Assembly: GCA_017304505.1 (NCBI GenBank)
Contig: JAFKKQ010000244.1
Coordinates: forward strand, 1 to 19,502
Length of the DNA stretch: 19,502 nucleotides
Direction of reading: 5' to 3'
Origin: Hyphomicrobiales bacterium
GTDB taxonomy: Bacteria; Pseudomonadota; Alphaproteobacteria; Rhizobiales; Xanthobacteraceae
Shown: piece after piece, positions 7,678-14,997 of the stretch
Layout of the letters: every line of letters begins with the position of its first letter
Position numbering within the stretch: the stretch's first letter is position 1
Notes under the pieces: model-generated
What the model was told of the DNA's origin: nothing
Databases searched by the model: none
Seen by the model: only the letters and a program-made list of their open reading frames with translations
Made by a program: the position numbers and the translations under genes

Positions 7678-8403
7678 TTATGGCCGAAAGCCTTCAAAAA
7701 TCATCTGGTCGGCAAAACGGGCTGCGCGGGCGCGGTCGGCCGCGGTCCGGACGGTCCAGGTGAGAAGCGGCCAGCGCAGCACATGGCGGGCGATCAGAGG
7801 CGGTGCCGTGGTCAGGTCCTGCAGCCGGTAGGCAAGGAACTGCGGGCGTGCAGCCAGGGCGTGCCGGGCGTAATTCCATGAGGAAACCGGCGGCTCATCT
7901 GCGTCGGCGCCGCGACGCTCCGCAACCAGCCCGCGCGGCAGCGCAGGCGCGAGCCCGCGCACAGCGGCGATCAGGCCGGGATCGAACGACATCACCGCAA
8001 CGGGGCCGCCGTAACCCGCCAGTACGGCCGCGGTCCGTGCGGCCAGCCGGGTGTCGCCCGCGAAGCCGCCCTTCAGTTCGATCAGGAGCGTGATGCGGCC
8101 GGCGACGAGGTCGCACAACTCGCCAAGCGTGAGCATCCGGTCGGTGGTGCTTTTGAACGAAACCTGCCGAAGCGCGGCGGCCGTCATTGCGTTGAGCCGG
8201 TCCGATCCCTCGGTGAGGCGGCCCAGCACCCCATCGTGATGGACCATCGCCTCGCCATCGGCGCTGATCTGCAGGTCGCACTCGATGCCATAGCCGCCTT
8301 CGATCGCGGCACGGAAGGCCGATACGGTGTTCTCGATCACGCCGATCGCGGCATCGTGCAGGCCCCGATGGGCAATCGGCCGCGTGGTCAGCCAGTCGCG
8401 CAT
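7678..8403 (-). CDS. Glycerophosphodiester phosphodiesterase family protein
   Basis: Hydrolyses glycerophosphodiesters to glycerol-3-phosphate and an alcohol. The 241 residues have no signal peptide, so it is cytoplasmic, like UgpQ (about 247 aa). The TIM-barrel catalytic set is complete: His12 in IAHRG, ENT at 24-26, Glu41 and Asp43 in IECDLQ, His56 in VHHD, and Glu109/Lys111 in IELKG. The start codon lies 7 nt after the ridA stop, so the two are one operon. The usual PENT appears here as IENT. The 3' end enters a lower-GC gap of 62 bp before the DUF482 gene; that gap also contains the small palindrome CCATAAATATGG (7663-7674). Confidence 0.93.
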   Translation of the reverse strand: MRDWLTTRPIAHRGLHDAAIGVIENTVSAFRAAIEGGYGIECDLQISADGEAMVHHDGVLGRLTEGSDRLNAMTAAALRQVSFKSTTDRMLTLGELCDLVAGRITLLIELKGGFAGDTRLAARTAAVLAGYGGPVAVMSFDPGLIAAVRGLAPALPRGLVAERRGADADEPPVSSWNYARHALAARPQFLAYRLQDLTTAPPLIARHVLRWPLLTWTVRTAADRARAARFADQMIFEGFRP

Positions 8404-8410
8404 TCAGGCG

Positions 8411-8878
8411 TCAGGACACCTCGAACGAGCCTTCGACCTCCACCGCCGCGTCCATCGGCAGGGCGGCAACGCCAACCGTGCTGCGTGCATGGCGGCCCTT
8501 GTCGCCGAACGCGGCAACCACAAGGTCGGACGCGCCGTTCATCACCTTGGGACCGTCGGGAAAGCCCGGCGCCGAATTGATGAATCCGCCAAGCCGCACC
8601 ACGCGCGCGATCTTGTCGAGATCGCCGAGCGCATTCTTGATCTGCGCCAGGATGTTGATCGCGCAGGCGCGTGCTGCCTTCTGGCCGTCCTCGATCGAGA
8701 CGCCGGCGCCGAGTTGGCCCTTGGCGACGAGTTGGCCTTCGGCGTCGAGGCAGAGCTGGCCGGAAACCACCATGAAGTTTCCTGTGCGCACGAACGGCAC
8801 GTAGTTGGCGACTGGCGCGACCGGCGTCGGCAACACGATGCCGAGATCCGCAAGCCTCTTTTCGACCACTCCCGCCAT
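8411..8878 (-). CDS. RidA family (YjgF/YER057c/UK114) protein
   Basis: RidA-superfamily trimeric enzyme; archetypal RidA hydrolyses reactive 2-aminoacrylate-type enamine/imine intermediates from PLP enzymes. This 155-residue form is longer than E. coli RidA (128 aa) and belongs to the group starting with about 25 extra residues before VRTGNFMVVSGQL. The carboxylate-binding arginine corresponds to Arg132 in HARSTVGVAALP, which is present, so imine deaminase activity is possible. ATG 8878 is chosen because a perfect AGGAGG lies 6 nt upstream (8885-8890). The frame is open to 9022, but the extra N-terminus does not resemble the family. It heads a minus-strand unit with the GDPD gene 7 nt downstream and is divergent from eipB. 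Confidence 0.93.
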   Translation of the reverse strand: MAGVVEKRLADLGIVLPTPVAPVANYVPFVRTGNFMVVSGQLCLDAEGQLVAKGQLGAGVSIEDGQKAARACAINILAQIKNALGDLDKIARVVRLGGFINSAPGFPDGPKVMNGASDLVVAAFGDKGRHARSTVGVAALPMDAAVEVEGSFEVS

Positions 8879-9087
8879 TATCGTCCTCCTTGCGCCACGC
8901 GCCGCCTGCCCGGTGCGCAAAAGCTCGGCACAAGCCCGCGCGCCCATCAAATTGCCGTCTTTGTCTTCGCCGATCAGGGGCCCGCTTGCAAGGCAGTCGT
9001 TGCTGCGTATGTGGGTGGCCACTATCTTGCCCCATTGGGCGATTCGATGATCGCGTGCCGCCGGTTCGCGTCACCAGGAGCTTGCCG

Positions 9088-9963
9088 ATGAAAGCATTCG
9101 CCGCGCCCGCAATGTTGCTTGCCGTCGCCATGTCGGCGGCATCCGCGCCATCGGCGCCGGCGATGACCCAAGCGAACGCGGCAGCGCTGTCGGCCGGCGT
9201 CATGCCGCTCGCCGCGCATCGCGCAATCTACGACCTGAAGCTGTCGAACACGCGCGGCAAGCGCGCCATGAGTGCGGTGCGCGGCCGTATCCTTTATGAT
9301 TTCAGCGGCAGCGCCTGTGAAGGCTATGCGCTGCAGTTCCGGCAGGTGTCGGAGATCGACAGCGGCGAAGGCAAGGAGGTTATCACCGACTTGCGTTCCA
9401 CCTCGTGGGAAGATGGCGCTGCGCGGCGCTTGCGGTTCCATTCGCAGAACTTCTTTGACGAAAATCTGCGCGACGCCGTCGATGGGCAGGCCGAACGGGA
9501 GGAGGGCGGTATCGCCGTCAGCCTGACCACACCAAGCGACAAGAAGATCGACTTGAAATCCGACGTGGTCTTTCCGACCGAGCCCGTCCGCCGCATCATC
9601 GCAGCGGCACGCGAACGCAAGACTCTGCTGCAACTCGCGGTCTATGACGGTTCGGATACCGGCGAGAAAATTTACGATACGCTGGCCGTGATCGGCCACG
9701 CCATCAAGCCGGGCGAGCAGAAGCCCGCCGACGCGACCGCCAAACAGCCGGTGTTTGCGACGTTGACGCGCTGGCCGGTGACCATCAGCTATTTCGACCG
9801 CTCGATCCCCCAGCAGGCGGGCGAGCAGACGCCAGTCTACGCCATCACCTTCGAGCTATACGAGAATGGCGTGTCGCGCGCGCTGATGCTTGACTACGGG
9901 GATTTCGTTCTCAGTGGCGAGATGACGTCGATCGAGATGAAGGACACCAAGCCCTGCAAGTGA
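9088..9963 (+). CDS. eipB: Cell envelope integrity protein EipB (DUF1849)
   Basis: Periplasmic protein of the DUF1849 family. In Brucella, EipB forms a beta-spiral stabilised by one conserved disulfide and is needed for envelope integrity under stress. The 291 residues begin with a basic start and hydrophobic signal segment (APAMLLAVAMSAASA), with likely cleavage around 20-30. Only two cysteines remain in the mature part, Cys77 (GSACEGYALQ) and Cys290 near the C-terminus (DTKPCK), which fit the known disulfide. ATG 9088 is preceded by AGGAG with a 7-nt gap; the frame is open to 8890, but that would bury the signal peptide. A weak promoter-like pair, CTTGCA (8985) and TATGTG (9008), lies in the divergent gap. 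It is convergent with dinB, with only 13 bp between stops. Confidence 0.93.
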   Translation: MKAFAAPAMLLAVAMSAASAPSAPAMTQANAAALSAGVMPLAAHRAIYDLKLSNTRGKRAMSAVRGRILYDFSGSACEGYALQFRQVSEIDSGEGKEVITDLRSTSWEDGAARRLRFHSQNFFDENLRDAVDGQAEREEGGIAVSLTTPSDKKIDLKSDVVFPTEPVRRIIAAARERKTLLQLAVYDGSDTGEKIYDTLAVIGHAIKPGEQKPADATAKQPVFATLTRWPVTISYFDRSIPQQAGEQTPVYAITFELYENGVSRALMLDYGDFVLSGEMTSIEMKDTKPCK

Positions 9964-9976
9964 TGCGGGCCGGGGT

Positions 9977-11236
9977 TCAGATATCGTCCTCCAGCGCCAG
10001 CCCTTTCACCATCGCGTCAGCGCCGAACTTGTGCCGCACGCGATCCACGGCGCGCTCGGCCGCGGCCCGGCGATCGGCGTCGCGGTCGATCAGGTCGGCG
10101 GGATCCGCATCGGTCGCGTCGGTCAGCGCGCTGACGCCGACGCCGAGGAGGCGGTAGTTCGTTCCGTTGATTTCACGCGCCAGAAGCTCGCGCGCGGCGT
10201 TGAAGATCTTGCCGGCAAGCTGCGTCGGATCTCCGAGCGAGCGCGTGCGGGTGAGGATGCGGAAGTCCGCGGTCTTCAGCTTAAGCGTGACCGTCGTGCC
10301 GGCGATGCGCTTTTCCTTGAGCCGGTCGGACACCTCTTCCGCCGCGGCCCACAGCCGCTTTTCCAGCGGCCGGAACGAGGCGATGTCGCTCTCGAACGTG
10401 TTTTCCGCGGACACGCTCTTGCGCTCGCGCACGGGATCGACGGGCCGGACGTCGATGCCGCGCGCCAGGCGTGACAGCCGCAATCCTTCCGCGCCGTAGC
10501 GGCGCATCAGGTCGCGCTCATCGGCTTTCTGCAGGTCGGCGATCAGGTGGAAGCCGTCCTTGGCGAGCCGCTGCGCCGTCACCTTGCCGACGCCGTAGAT
10601 CAGCGACACCGGCTTTGGTGCCAGGAATGCCGCCGCCTCCGCCTGGCCGAGCACAGCGAAGCCGCGCGGCTTGTCGAGGTCGGAGGCGATCTTGGCCAGG
10701 AACTTGTTGGCGGCAAGCCCGATCGACACGGTGATGCCAAGCTCGCGCTCCACGCGGCTGGCAAACCGCGCGAGCGCCTTGGCCGCGCTCATGCTGTGCA
10801 GCCGGTCGGTGCCGGCAAGGTCCATGAACGCCTCGTCGATCGAAAGCGGCTCCACCAGCGGCGTGAGATCGTGCATCAGCGCGCGGACCTCACGGCTGAC
10901 GGTGGCGTATTTCCCCATGTTCGGGCGCACGATGGTGGCATGCGGGCAAAGGCGCCTGGCCTCGAACATCGGCATTGCCGAGCGCACGCCGAAGGTGCGG
11001 GCGATGTAGCAGGCGGTCGATACCACGCCGCGCGTGCCGCCGCCGATGATCAGCGGCTTGTCGGCGAGGCTCGGGTCGTCGCGCTTCTCGATGGTGGCAT
11101 AGAAGGCGTCGCAGTCGACATGGCAGATGGTCAGCGTCTCCAGCTCCGGATGGCGGAGAACGCGCGGTGAAAAACAGACCGGGCAGCGGGTGCTCTCGCC
11201 CGCGTTGCTGAGGCAATCGCGGCAGAACGCCGGCAT
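9977..11236 (-). CDS. dinB: DNA polymerase IV (Y-family) with N-terminal zinc ribbon
   Basis: Translesion DNA polymerase that extends past damaged bases. The 419 residues start with a zinc-ribbon-like module, C5-x2-C8 and C18-x2-C21, seen in many alphaproteobacterial DinB proteins but not in E. coli. The palm follows: HVDCDAFYA with metal ligand Asp41, the steric/fingers region YIARTFGVRSAMP, and SIDEAFMD with catalytic Asp134/Glu135. The HhH motif region (IYGVGKVTAQRLAKDG) and the little-finger domain complete it. ATG 11236 shares a base with the upstream DUF3572 stop (TGATG), so it is translationally coupled. An upstream in-frame ATG at 11257 would overlap DUF3572 by 22 nt and is less likely. 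I see no LexA-type GAAC-N7-GAAC box upstream of the unit. Confidence 0.95.
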   Translation of the reverse strand: MPAFCRDCLSNAGESTRCPVCFSPRVLRHPELETLTICHVDCDAFYATIEKRDDPSLADKPLIIGGGTRGVVSTACYIARTFGVRSAMPMFEARRLCPHATIVRPNMGKYATVSREVRALMHDLTPLVEPLSIDEAFMDLAGTDRLHSMSAAKALARFASRVERELGITVSIGLAANKFLAKIASDLDKPRGFAVLGQAEAAAFLAPKPVSLIYGVGKVTAQRLAKDGFHLIADLQKADERDLMRRYGAEGLRLSRLARGIDVRPVDPVRERKSVSAENTFESDIASFRPLEKRLWAAAEEVSDRLKEKRIAGTTVTLKLKTADFRILTRTRSLGDPTQLAGKIFNAARELLAREINGTNYRLLGVGVSALTDATDADPADLIDRDADRRAAAERAVDRVRHKFGADAMVKGLALEDDI

Positions 11237-11550
11237 CAGGGCACGTCCCGTTCCCACACGCCGCCGAGCGCCGCGCGGGCTCGTTCGATCTCGCCCGGGT
11301 CGATGCCGGCATGGTCTGCAAATGCGACCAGAAGCGCCTCGTCGCCGGCGAAATAATCCAGCACGCCGGAAAGGAAATTCGGATCGTGCGCGGCCTTGCG
11401 AATGTCCCCCGGGCCGACGCCGGTGGCCGCGAGGAAACCGCCAAGATGGTCGGGCTCCGAGGCCAGGAAGGAGAGTGCGCTAATCGCCAGGGCCTGGGCC
11501 TGCTCGCGTCTGTTGTCGGTTTTTCGATTTTGTTTTTTGCCGTCGGTCAT
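11236..11550 (-). CDS. DUF3572 family protein of unknown function
   Basis: Small 104-residue soluble protein. It begins with a charged Lys/Arg/Gln segment (MTDGKKQNRKTDNRREQAQA) and then helical sequence, including ALAISALSFLASEPDHLGGF and LLVAFADHAGIDPGEIERAR. I recognise the DUF3572 family from ALSFLASEP...LGGFLAATGV...FL.GVLDYFAGDE..L. It is restricted, as far as I know, to Alphaproteobacteria and has no assigned role. It precedes dinB with a 1-nt overlap, so both are expressed together, and it is divergent from divK. The ribosome-binding site is weak. A good promoter match lies 26 bp upstream (11576-11604). Confidence 0.87.
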   Translation of the reverse strand: MTDGKKQNRKTDNRREQAQALAISALSFLASEPDHLGGFLAATGVGPGDIRKAAHDPNFLSGVLDYFAGDEALLVAFADHAGIDPGEIERARAALGGVWERDVP

Positions 11551-11575
11551 GGCTGGAGCGCTTCCCGTCGCGCCG

Positions 11576-11604
11576 ATTCGAAAAAGGATGCTTCAGTTTA
11601 TCAA
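11576..11604 (-). promoter_or_regulatory. Candidate promoter for DUF3572-dinB
   Basis: Reading on the minus strand, -35 TTGATA (11599-11604) and -10 TCGAAT (11576-11581) are separated by exactly 17 bp. The -35 matches the sigma-70 consensus at 5 of 6 positions and the -10 at 4 of 6. Transcription would begin around 11569, giving a leader of about 20 nt. This is pattern matching only. Confidence 0.45.
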
Positions 11605-11663
11605 GCCTGCGGTGGCCGCGCGCACGATCTGTCGCCGCCGTCCCCCGCTGCCTGCGGCGGCCT

Positions 11664-11709
11664 CACCGGCCGGACTTCGCGGCGTCGGCCGGTGTATTTT
11701 CTGTTGATT
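11664..11709 (+). terminator. Orphan terminator-like hairpin with T-rich tail upstream of divK
   Basis: The arms CACCGGCCGGAC (11664-11675) and GTCGGCCGGTG (11684-11694) form an 11-bp stem with one bulged G, followed on the plus strand by TATTTTCTGTTGATTTTT. A second GC stem, GCCGCCG (11634-11640) with CGGCGGC (11655-11661), lies just upstream. No plus-strand gene precedes it, so it could end a small RNA or act as an attenuator. It may also simply be GC-rich sequence next to an AT-rich promoter. Confidence 0.4.
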
Positions 11710-11880
11710 TTTCATTATGTTAACGCATTTGCGGCAGGCGGCTGTCACAACGCCGGTTCATGTTTATGTTTTCGTTTCCGTAAGGTTTCCTCACTACGCT
11801 GTTAAACATTGTGCCGAAGCGTGGTCGGACGCTTTAGGCTTTCGGCGCCGGGCATTGCAAGTGCGCGCGATATCGGAGAG
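11695..11880 (+). promoter_or_regulatory. AT-enriched promoter/leader region of divK-pleD
   Basis: From 11695 to about 11815 the sequence is clearly richer in A+T than its surroundings, which marks the likely promoter zone for divK. Two TTAA tetramers occur (11720-11723 and 11802-11805), resembling CtrA half-sites, but neither has the partner TTAA 7 bp away, so I do not call a CtrA box. No single -35/-10 pair stands out. The divK ribosome-binding region is GGAGAGCGGGGCGA. Confidence 0.4.
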
Positions 11881-11888
11881 CGGGGCGA

Positions 11889-12260
11889 ATGGCGAAGACG
11901 GTCCTGATCGTGGAGGACAACGAGCTCAATATGAAGCTGTTCCACGATCTGCTGGAGGCGCACGGCTATCGGACCATCGGCACCCGTAACGGCATCGAAG
12001 CGCTGGATCTTGCCCGGAAGCACCGTCCCGATCTGGTGCTGATGGACATTCAGCTTCCGGAAGTGTCGGGTCTTGAGGTCACCAAATGGCTGAAGGACGA
12101 TCCGCAACTCAAGTCGATCCCGGTGGTCGCGGTCACCGCCTTTGCCATGAAGGGCGACGAGGAGCGCATCCGCGAGGGCGGTTGCGAAGCTTACCTGTCG
12201 AAGCCGATATCGGTCGGAAAGTTCATTGAAACCATCCGGCATTTCCTGGGAAGTTCTTGA
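11889..12260 (+). CDS. divK: Single-domain response regulator DivK
   Basis: Cytoplasmic receiver-only protein that, in Caulobacter and relatives, is phosphorylated by DivJ and dephosphorylated by PleC. It then steers the CckA-CtrA phosphorelay that controls polarity and division. The 123 residues are one receiver domain: acidic pair Glu9/Asp10 (IVEDNELN), phospho-acceptor Asp53 in [11 protein letters not shown], Thr83 in AVTAFAMKG and Lys105 in LSKPIS, all at the standard positions. Asp53 has the same number as in Caulobacter DivK. ATG 11889 is preceded by GGAGAGCGGGG. It is followed after 12 bp by pleD, the classical divK-pleD operon. Regulation is probably from the AT-rich region upstream. 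Confidence 0.96.
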   Translation: MAKTVLIVEDNELNMKLFHDLLEAHGYRTIGTRNGIEALDLARKHRPDLVLMDIQLPEVSGLEVTKWLKDDPQLKSIPVVAVTAFAMKGDEERIREGGCEAYLSKPISVGKFIETIRHFLGSS

Positions 12261-12272
12261 GGAGCTTGAGCC

Positions 12273-13646
12273 GTGACCGCCCGTGTTCTCGTTGTCGATG
12301 ACATTCCGGCCAACGTGAGGCTGCTCGAAGCGCGGCTTTCGGCCGAATATTTCGACGTCGTCACCGCCTCGAACGGCGCCGAGGCTCTGGCGATCTGCGA
12401 GAGGGCGGAATGCGACATCGTCCTGCTCGACGTCATGATGCCGGACATGGACGGTTTCGAGGTTTGCCGCCGTATCAAGGCCGATCGCAACACCCACCAT
12501 ATCCCGGTCGTCATGGTGACGGCGCTCGACCATCCGTCGGACCGCATCCGGGGGCTCGACGCCGGTGCCGACGATTTCCTGACCAAGCCGATTTCCGACG
12601 TGGCGTTGATCGCCCGGGTGCGGTCGCTGTCGCGGCTCAAGATGATGACCGACGAGTTGCGCATGCGCGCGCTGACCTCGCGCGAGATCGGCATTGTCGA
12701 CCCGGATAACCAGACGCTAACGGATGACGGCGGAGCGGGGCGCATCCTGGTTGTTGACGACCGGATATCGTCGAGCGATCGGTTGGTCGCGGCATTGTCC
12801 GCCACGCACGGCGTCGATGTCGAGGCAAGCGCGGACGAAGCGCTGTTCCGAGCGGTCGAGGGCCAGTACGATCTGCTGATCGTTTCGCTCGCGCTCGAGA
12901 GCTGCGACGCGCTGCGGCTGTGCAGCCAAATCCGCTCCCTGGAGCGGACGCGCAACGTCCCGATCCTGGCTCTCTACGAAAATGACGATCATGCGCGCAT
13001 GATCCGCGGGCTCGAGATCGGTGTGAACGATTATCTGATGCGGCCCATCGACAAGAACGAATTGCATGCGCGCGTGCGAACGCAAATCCGCAAAAAGCGT
13101 TACGCTGATCGGCTGCGCGACAACGTACAACAATCGATCGAAATGGCGATCACCGACGCGCTGACCGGCCTTTTCAATCGGCGCTACATGGAGAGTCATC
13201 TTGGGGCGCTGGTGGAGCAGGCTTCGGCACGCGGCAAGCCGTTGACGGCGCTGATGCTGGACATCGACTACTTCAAGTCGGTCAACGACACCTATGGCCA
13301 CGATGCCGGCGACGATGTGCTGCGCGAATTTGCCACCCGCATCAGGAAGTCGATCCGCGGCATCGACCTGGCTTGCCGCCTGGGTGGCGAGGAGTTCGTC
13401 ATTATCATGCCGGAAACCGATGTGGCGGTTGCGGCCACCGTCGCCGAGCGGTTGCGCCGGCGCATTGCGTCGGAACCGTTCGTGATTGCCGCAGGGGCGG
13501 CCAAGCTGGAAATCACGATCTCGATCGGTGTTGCGACGCGCGACGTCTCCGACGACAACGCCGCTGCCATTCTCAAGCGTGCCGATCAGGCGCTTTATCG
13601 CGCCAAGCGTGACGGCCGCAACCGCGTGGTCGCCGAGGCCGCATAG
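12273..13646 (+). CDS. pleD: PleD-type response regulator diguanylate cyclase (REC-REC-GGDEF)
   Basis: Makes c-di-GMP from two GTP at the pole once phosphorylated, driving the motile-to-sessile switch. The 457 residues hold REC1 (about 1-120) with phospho-acceptor Asp53 in LLDVMMPDMDG and Lys105, and REC2 (about 150-270), in which the acceptor position is Ser205 (LLIVSLALES), so it is an adaptor as in Caulobacter PleD. The GGDEF domain (about 285-455) has active site GGEEF at 371-375 and an intact inhibitory I-site, R362-G-I-D365. The start is GTG 12273 with GAGGAG 8 nt upstream; that spacing and the family alignment support it. It is co-transcribed with divK (12-bp gap). No GGDEF active-site or I-site residue is missing, so cyclase activity with product feedback is expected. 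Confidence 0.96.
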   Translation: MTARVLVVDDIPANVRLLEARLSAEYFDVVTASNGAEALAICERAECDIVLLDVMMPDMDGFEVCRRIKADRNTHHIPVVMVTALDHPSDRIRGLDAGADDFLTKPISDVALIARVRSLSRLKMMTDELRMRALTSREIGIVDPDNQTLTDDGGAGRILVVDDRISSSDRLVAALSATHGVDVEASADEALFRAVEGQYDLLIVSLALESCDALRLCSQIRSLERTRNVPILALYENDDHARMIRGLEIGVNDYLMRPIDKNELHARVRTQIRKKRYADRLRDNVQQSIEMAITDALTGLFNRRYMESHLGALVEQASARGKPLTALMLDIDYFKSVNDTYGHDAGDDVLREFATRIRKSIRGIDLACRLGGEEFVIIMPETDVAVAATVAERLRRRIASEPFVIAAGAAKLEITISIGVATRDVSDDNAAAILKRADQALYRAKRDGRNRVVAEAA

Positions 13647-13685
13647 CATCTGGAATTGCTCGGACCTGTCTGCGGTCGACGGCGC

Positions 13686-13740
13686 CGTCAACCATAACGA
13701 TTCAGGTTGACGCGCGATTGCCGGCCGAAACGGCCTTTGT
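13686..13740 (+). terminator. Two hairpins after pleD, likely terminator
   Basis: First, CGTCAACC (13686-13693) pairs with GGTTGACG (13705-13712) around an 11-nt loop. Second, GGCCG (13723-13727) and CGGCC (13731-13735) close a 3-nt loop and are followed by TTTGTT. They begin 40 nt after the pleD stop. The second has the shape of a short rho-independent terminator; the stem is only 5 bp, so confidence is modest. Confidence 0.45.
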
Positions 13741-13947
13741 TGGGCCCTTCAGCGTTGCTTTCAGGAAGCGGTCCGATAGCGTGTCCGCAAGCCCTGCGGA
13801 AATGCTCAGGTCCGCCGCATCTCCTGAGTCCGTGGGGTTCGGCCGGCTTGAGGGCGATGCGAGTGGCCTCCTCGTAACATTGTCCTCGGCCGGCCACCTG
13901 ATTTTCCCCGTCCGGGCATAGCTGGAACCGGCGATGTGGCTGGAACC
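13741..13947. other. Gene-free stretch between pleD and rpmG
   Basis: The gap between the pleD stop (13646) and the rpmG stop (14004) is 357 bp. Apart from the hairpins at its two ends I see nothing coding. Open frames of 67-69 codons exist on both strands, but they start at TTG or GTG, lack a ribosome-binding site and resemble no family I know. No tRNA-like fold or repeat is visible. Confidence 0.5.
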
Positions 13948-13975
13948 AACGAAAAGGGCGCCGAAACGGCGCCCT
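13948..13975 (-). terminator. Rho-independent terminator of rpmG
   Basis: On the minus strand the hairpin AGGGCGCC / GGCGCCCT (8-bp perfect stem, 5-nt loop, 13955-13975) is followed by TTTTCGTT. It lies about 28 nt after the rpmG stop. The stem and T-run fit a classical terminator. Confidence 0.75.
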
Positions 13976-14003
13976 GGTCCGCCCGGCAGTCCGGTGGCGT
14001 CGA

Positions 14004-14171
14004 TTACTTGATCTTACCCTCGACGAACTCGACGTGCTTCTTCGCGACTGGGTCGTATTTCTTCATCTTGAGCTTCTCGGTCATCGTGCGCGAGTTCTTC
14101 TTGGTCACGTAGTAGAACCCGGTATCCGCGCTGGACACGAGCTTGATCTTGGTGCTGACGGCCTTGGCCAT
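14004..14171 (-). CDS. rpmG: 50S ribosomal protein L33, zinc-free form
   Basis: Small basic protein of the large ribosomal subunit near the E site. The 55 residues start [20 protein letters not shown] and contain the L33 signature [11 protein letters not shown], then [10 protein letters not shown], ending [10 protein letters not shown]. It has no cysteine, so it is the C-minus form that does not bind zinc, and it stays usable when zinc is scarce. ATG 14171 has GAGGA 6 nt upstream. It is monocistronic: its own promoter (14205-14233) and terminator (13948-13975) flank it. Confidence 0.97.
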   Translation of the reverse strand: MAKAVSTKIKLVSSADTGFYYVTKKNSRTMTEKLKMKKYDPVAKKHVEFVEGKIK

Positions 14172-14204
14172 GACAATCCTCAGGGGTTGGCGCTGTTGGG
14201 GCGG

Positions 14205-14233
14205 AAACTAAGGTTTTGAGGGCCAAAGTCAAG
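14205..14233 (-). promoter_or_regulatory. Promoter of rpmG
   Basis: On the minus strand CTTGAC (14228-14233) is the rhizobial -35 consensus and TAGTTT (14205-14210) the -10, with exactly 17 bp between. The start site would be near 14198, giving a leader of about 27 nt with the GAGGA ribosome-binding site. Found by eye, not tested. Confidence 0.55.
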
Positions 14234-14240
14234 GAAAGCA

Positions 14241-14264
14241 GGGGCTTCTCCTAGAGGAAGTCCC
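14241..14264 (-). terminator. Weak hairpin at the NUDIX gene end
   Basis: On the minus strand GGGACTTC and GAAGCCCC pair with one A-C mismatch around an 8-nt loop that holds the NUDIX stop codon, and are followed by TGCTTTCCTTGACTTT. It may end the topA-rnr-NUDIX transcript just before the rpmG promoter. Confidence 0.3.
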
Positions 14265-14997
14265 GAACCCGCCTGCCGCTCACGACATGGTAGTAAGGAA
14301 CCGGCAGGTCGTGGCTGAAGCCCTTTTCGAGCAGGCCCTGCAGGTCGCGCAGGACCAGTTCCGTGATGGCCATCAATTCGATCCGCTGCTTGATCTGCGA
14401 AAGAGGCAGCCAGACGAGGTCCACCAACTCGGCATCCGGTCCCACCTTGCCATCGACCTTGTGGGCGATGGCAGTGATGTCGGCCGTGAAGAAGCGGGTG
14501 TCGTAACGCCGTGCCCGGCGGGGTGGGGTCACCGCCCGCGCAATGAAATGCATGGTGGACAGGTCGGGACGGATGTTCGACTCGACGAAGGCGGACCAAG
14601 CCTCGTCGGCCTTGGCCGCCGGTTCCTGGGACTTGGAACCGAGCAGCAGGCCGGTTTCCTCGAAGGTCTCACGGACCGCGGTGAGCGCGAAGGCGCGAGC
14701 CTTGCCGACGCTCGGGCGCCGGATGTTCAGCATCAGCTTTTGTTCGGCGCGCGGATCGAGCGGAGCCGCGACCGGCATTTTTCGGTCGGCTGGATCGATG
14801 CGGCCGCCGGGAAATACATACCGCCCCGGCATGAACACATGGCCCTCGTGGCGTTTGCCCATCAGGACCTTCGGCTCGGGCCCGCTACGGTCGAGCAGGA
14901 TCAGCGTCGATGCATCCCGGGGCCGGAGATTGGGATGGCCCTTGGATGCTTCGGTGGTGAAGCGCTGAAGCAGGCTTTCGTCGGGGGAACTTGTCAT
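14251..14997 (-). CDS. NUDIX hydrolase with a widely spaced Nudix box
   Basis: Cytoplasmic pyrophosphohydrolase of 248 residues; the substrate is unknown (a nucleotide or CoA derivative is typical). The Nudix box is split: GG of PGGRI (64-65) is followed only 43 residues later by R109-E-T-F-E-E-T-G116, the metal-binding REUXEEXGU core, whereas the standard box has 13 residues between. This long spacing occurs in a NUDT19-like subgroup, so it is probably natural. The start ATG overlaps the rnr stop as ATGA, so translation is coupled to rnr, and pairing with an exoribonuclease may be functional or incidental. A weak hairpin lies at the end. Confidence 0.88.
   Translation of the reverse strand: MTSSPDESLLQRFTTEASKGHPNLRPRDASTLILLDRSGPEPKVLMGKRHEGHVFMPGRYVFPGGRIDPADRKMPVAAPLDPRAEQKLMLNIRRPSVGKARAFALTAVRETFEETGLLLGSKSQEPAAKADEAWSAFVESNIRPDLSTMHFIARAVTPPRRARRYDTRFFTADITAIAHKVDGKVGPDAELVDLVWLPLSQIKQRIELMAITELVLRDLQGLLEKGFSHDLPVPYYHVVSGRRVRDFL

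Noticed and set aside
8879..9087. N-terminal extensions of RidA (to 9022) and EipB (from 8890)
   Set aside because: Both are read-through of the divergent intergenic region; AGGAGG and AGGAG sites fix the starts at 8878 and 9088, and EipB needs its signal peptide at the front.
11551..11620. LexA/SOS box for DUF3572-dinB
   Set aside because: No GAAC-N7-GAAC or similar motif seen near the promoter candidate.
11715..11810. CtrA-binding site upstream of divK
   Set aside because: Two TTAA tetramers are present but neither has the second TTAA at 7-bp spacing; only half-sites remain.
12700..12960. Possible defect in PleD REC2 (Ser205 in place of the phospho-acceptor Asp)
   Set aside because: A degenerate second receiver is the normal state in PleD proteins, so it is not an anomaly.
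13688..13921. Small genes in the pleD-rpmG gap
   Set aside because: Frames of 67-69 codons start at TTG or GTG, lack ribosome-binding sites, overlap each other on opposite strands and match nothing I know.
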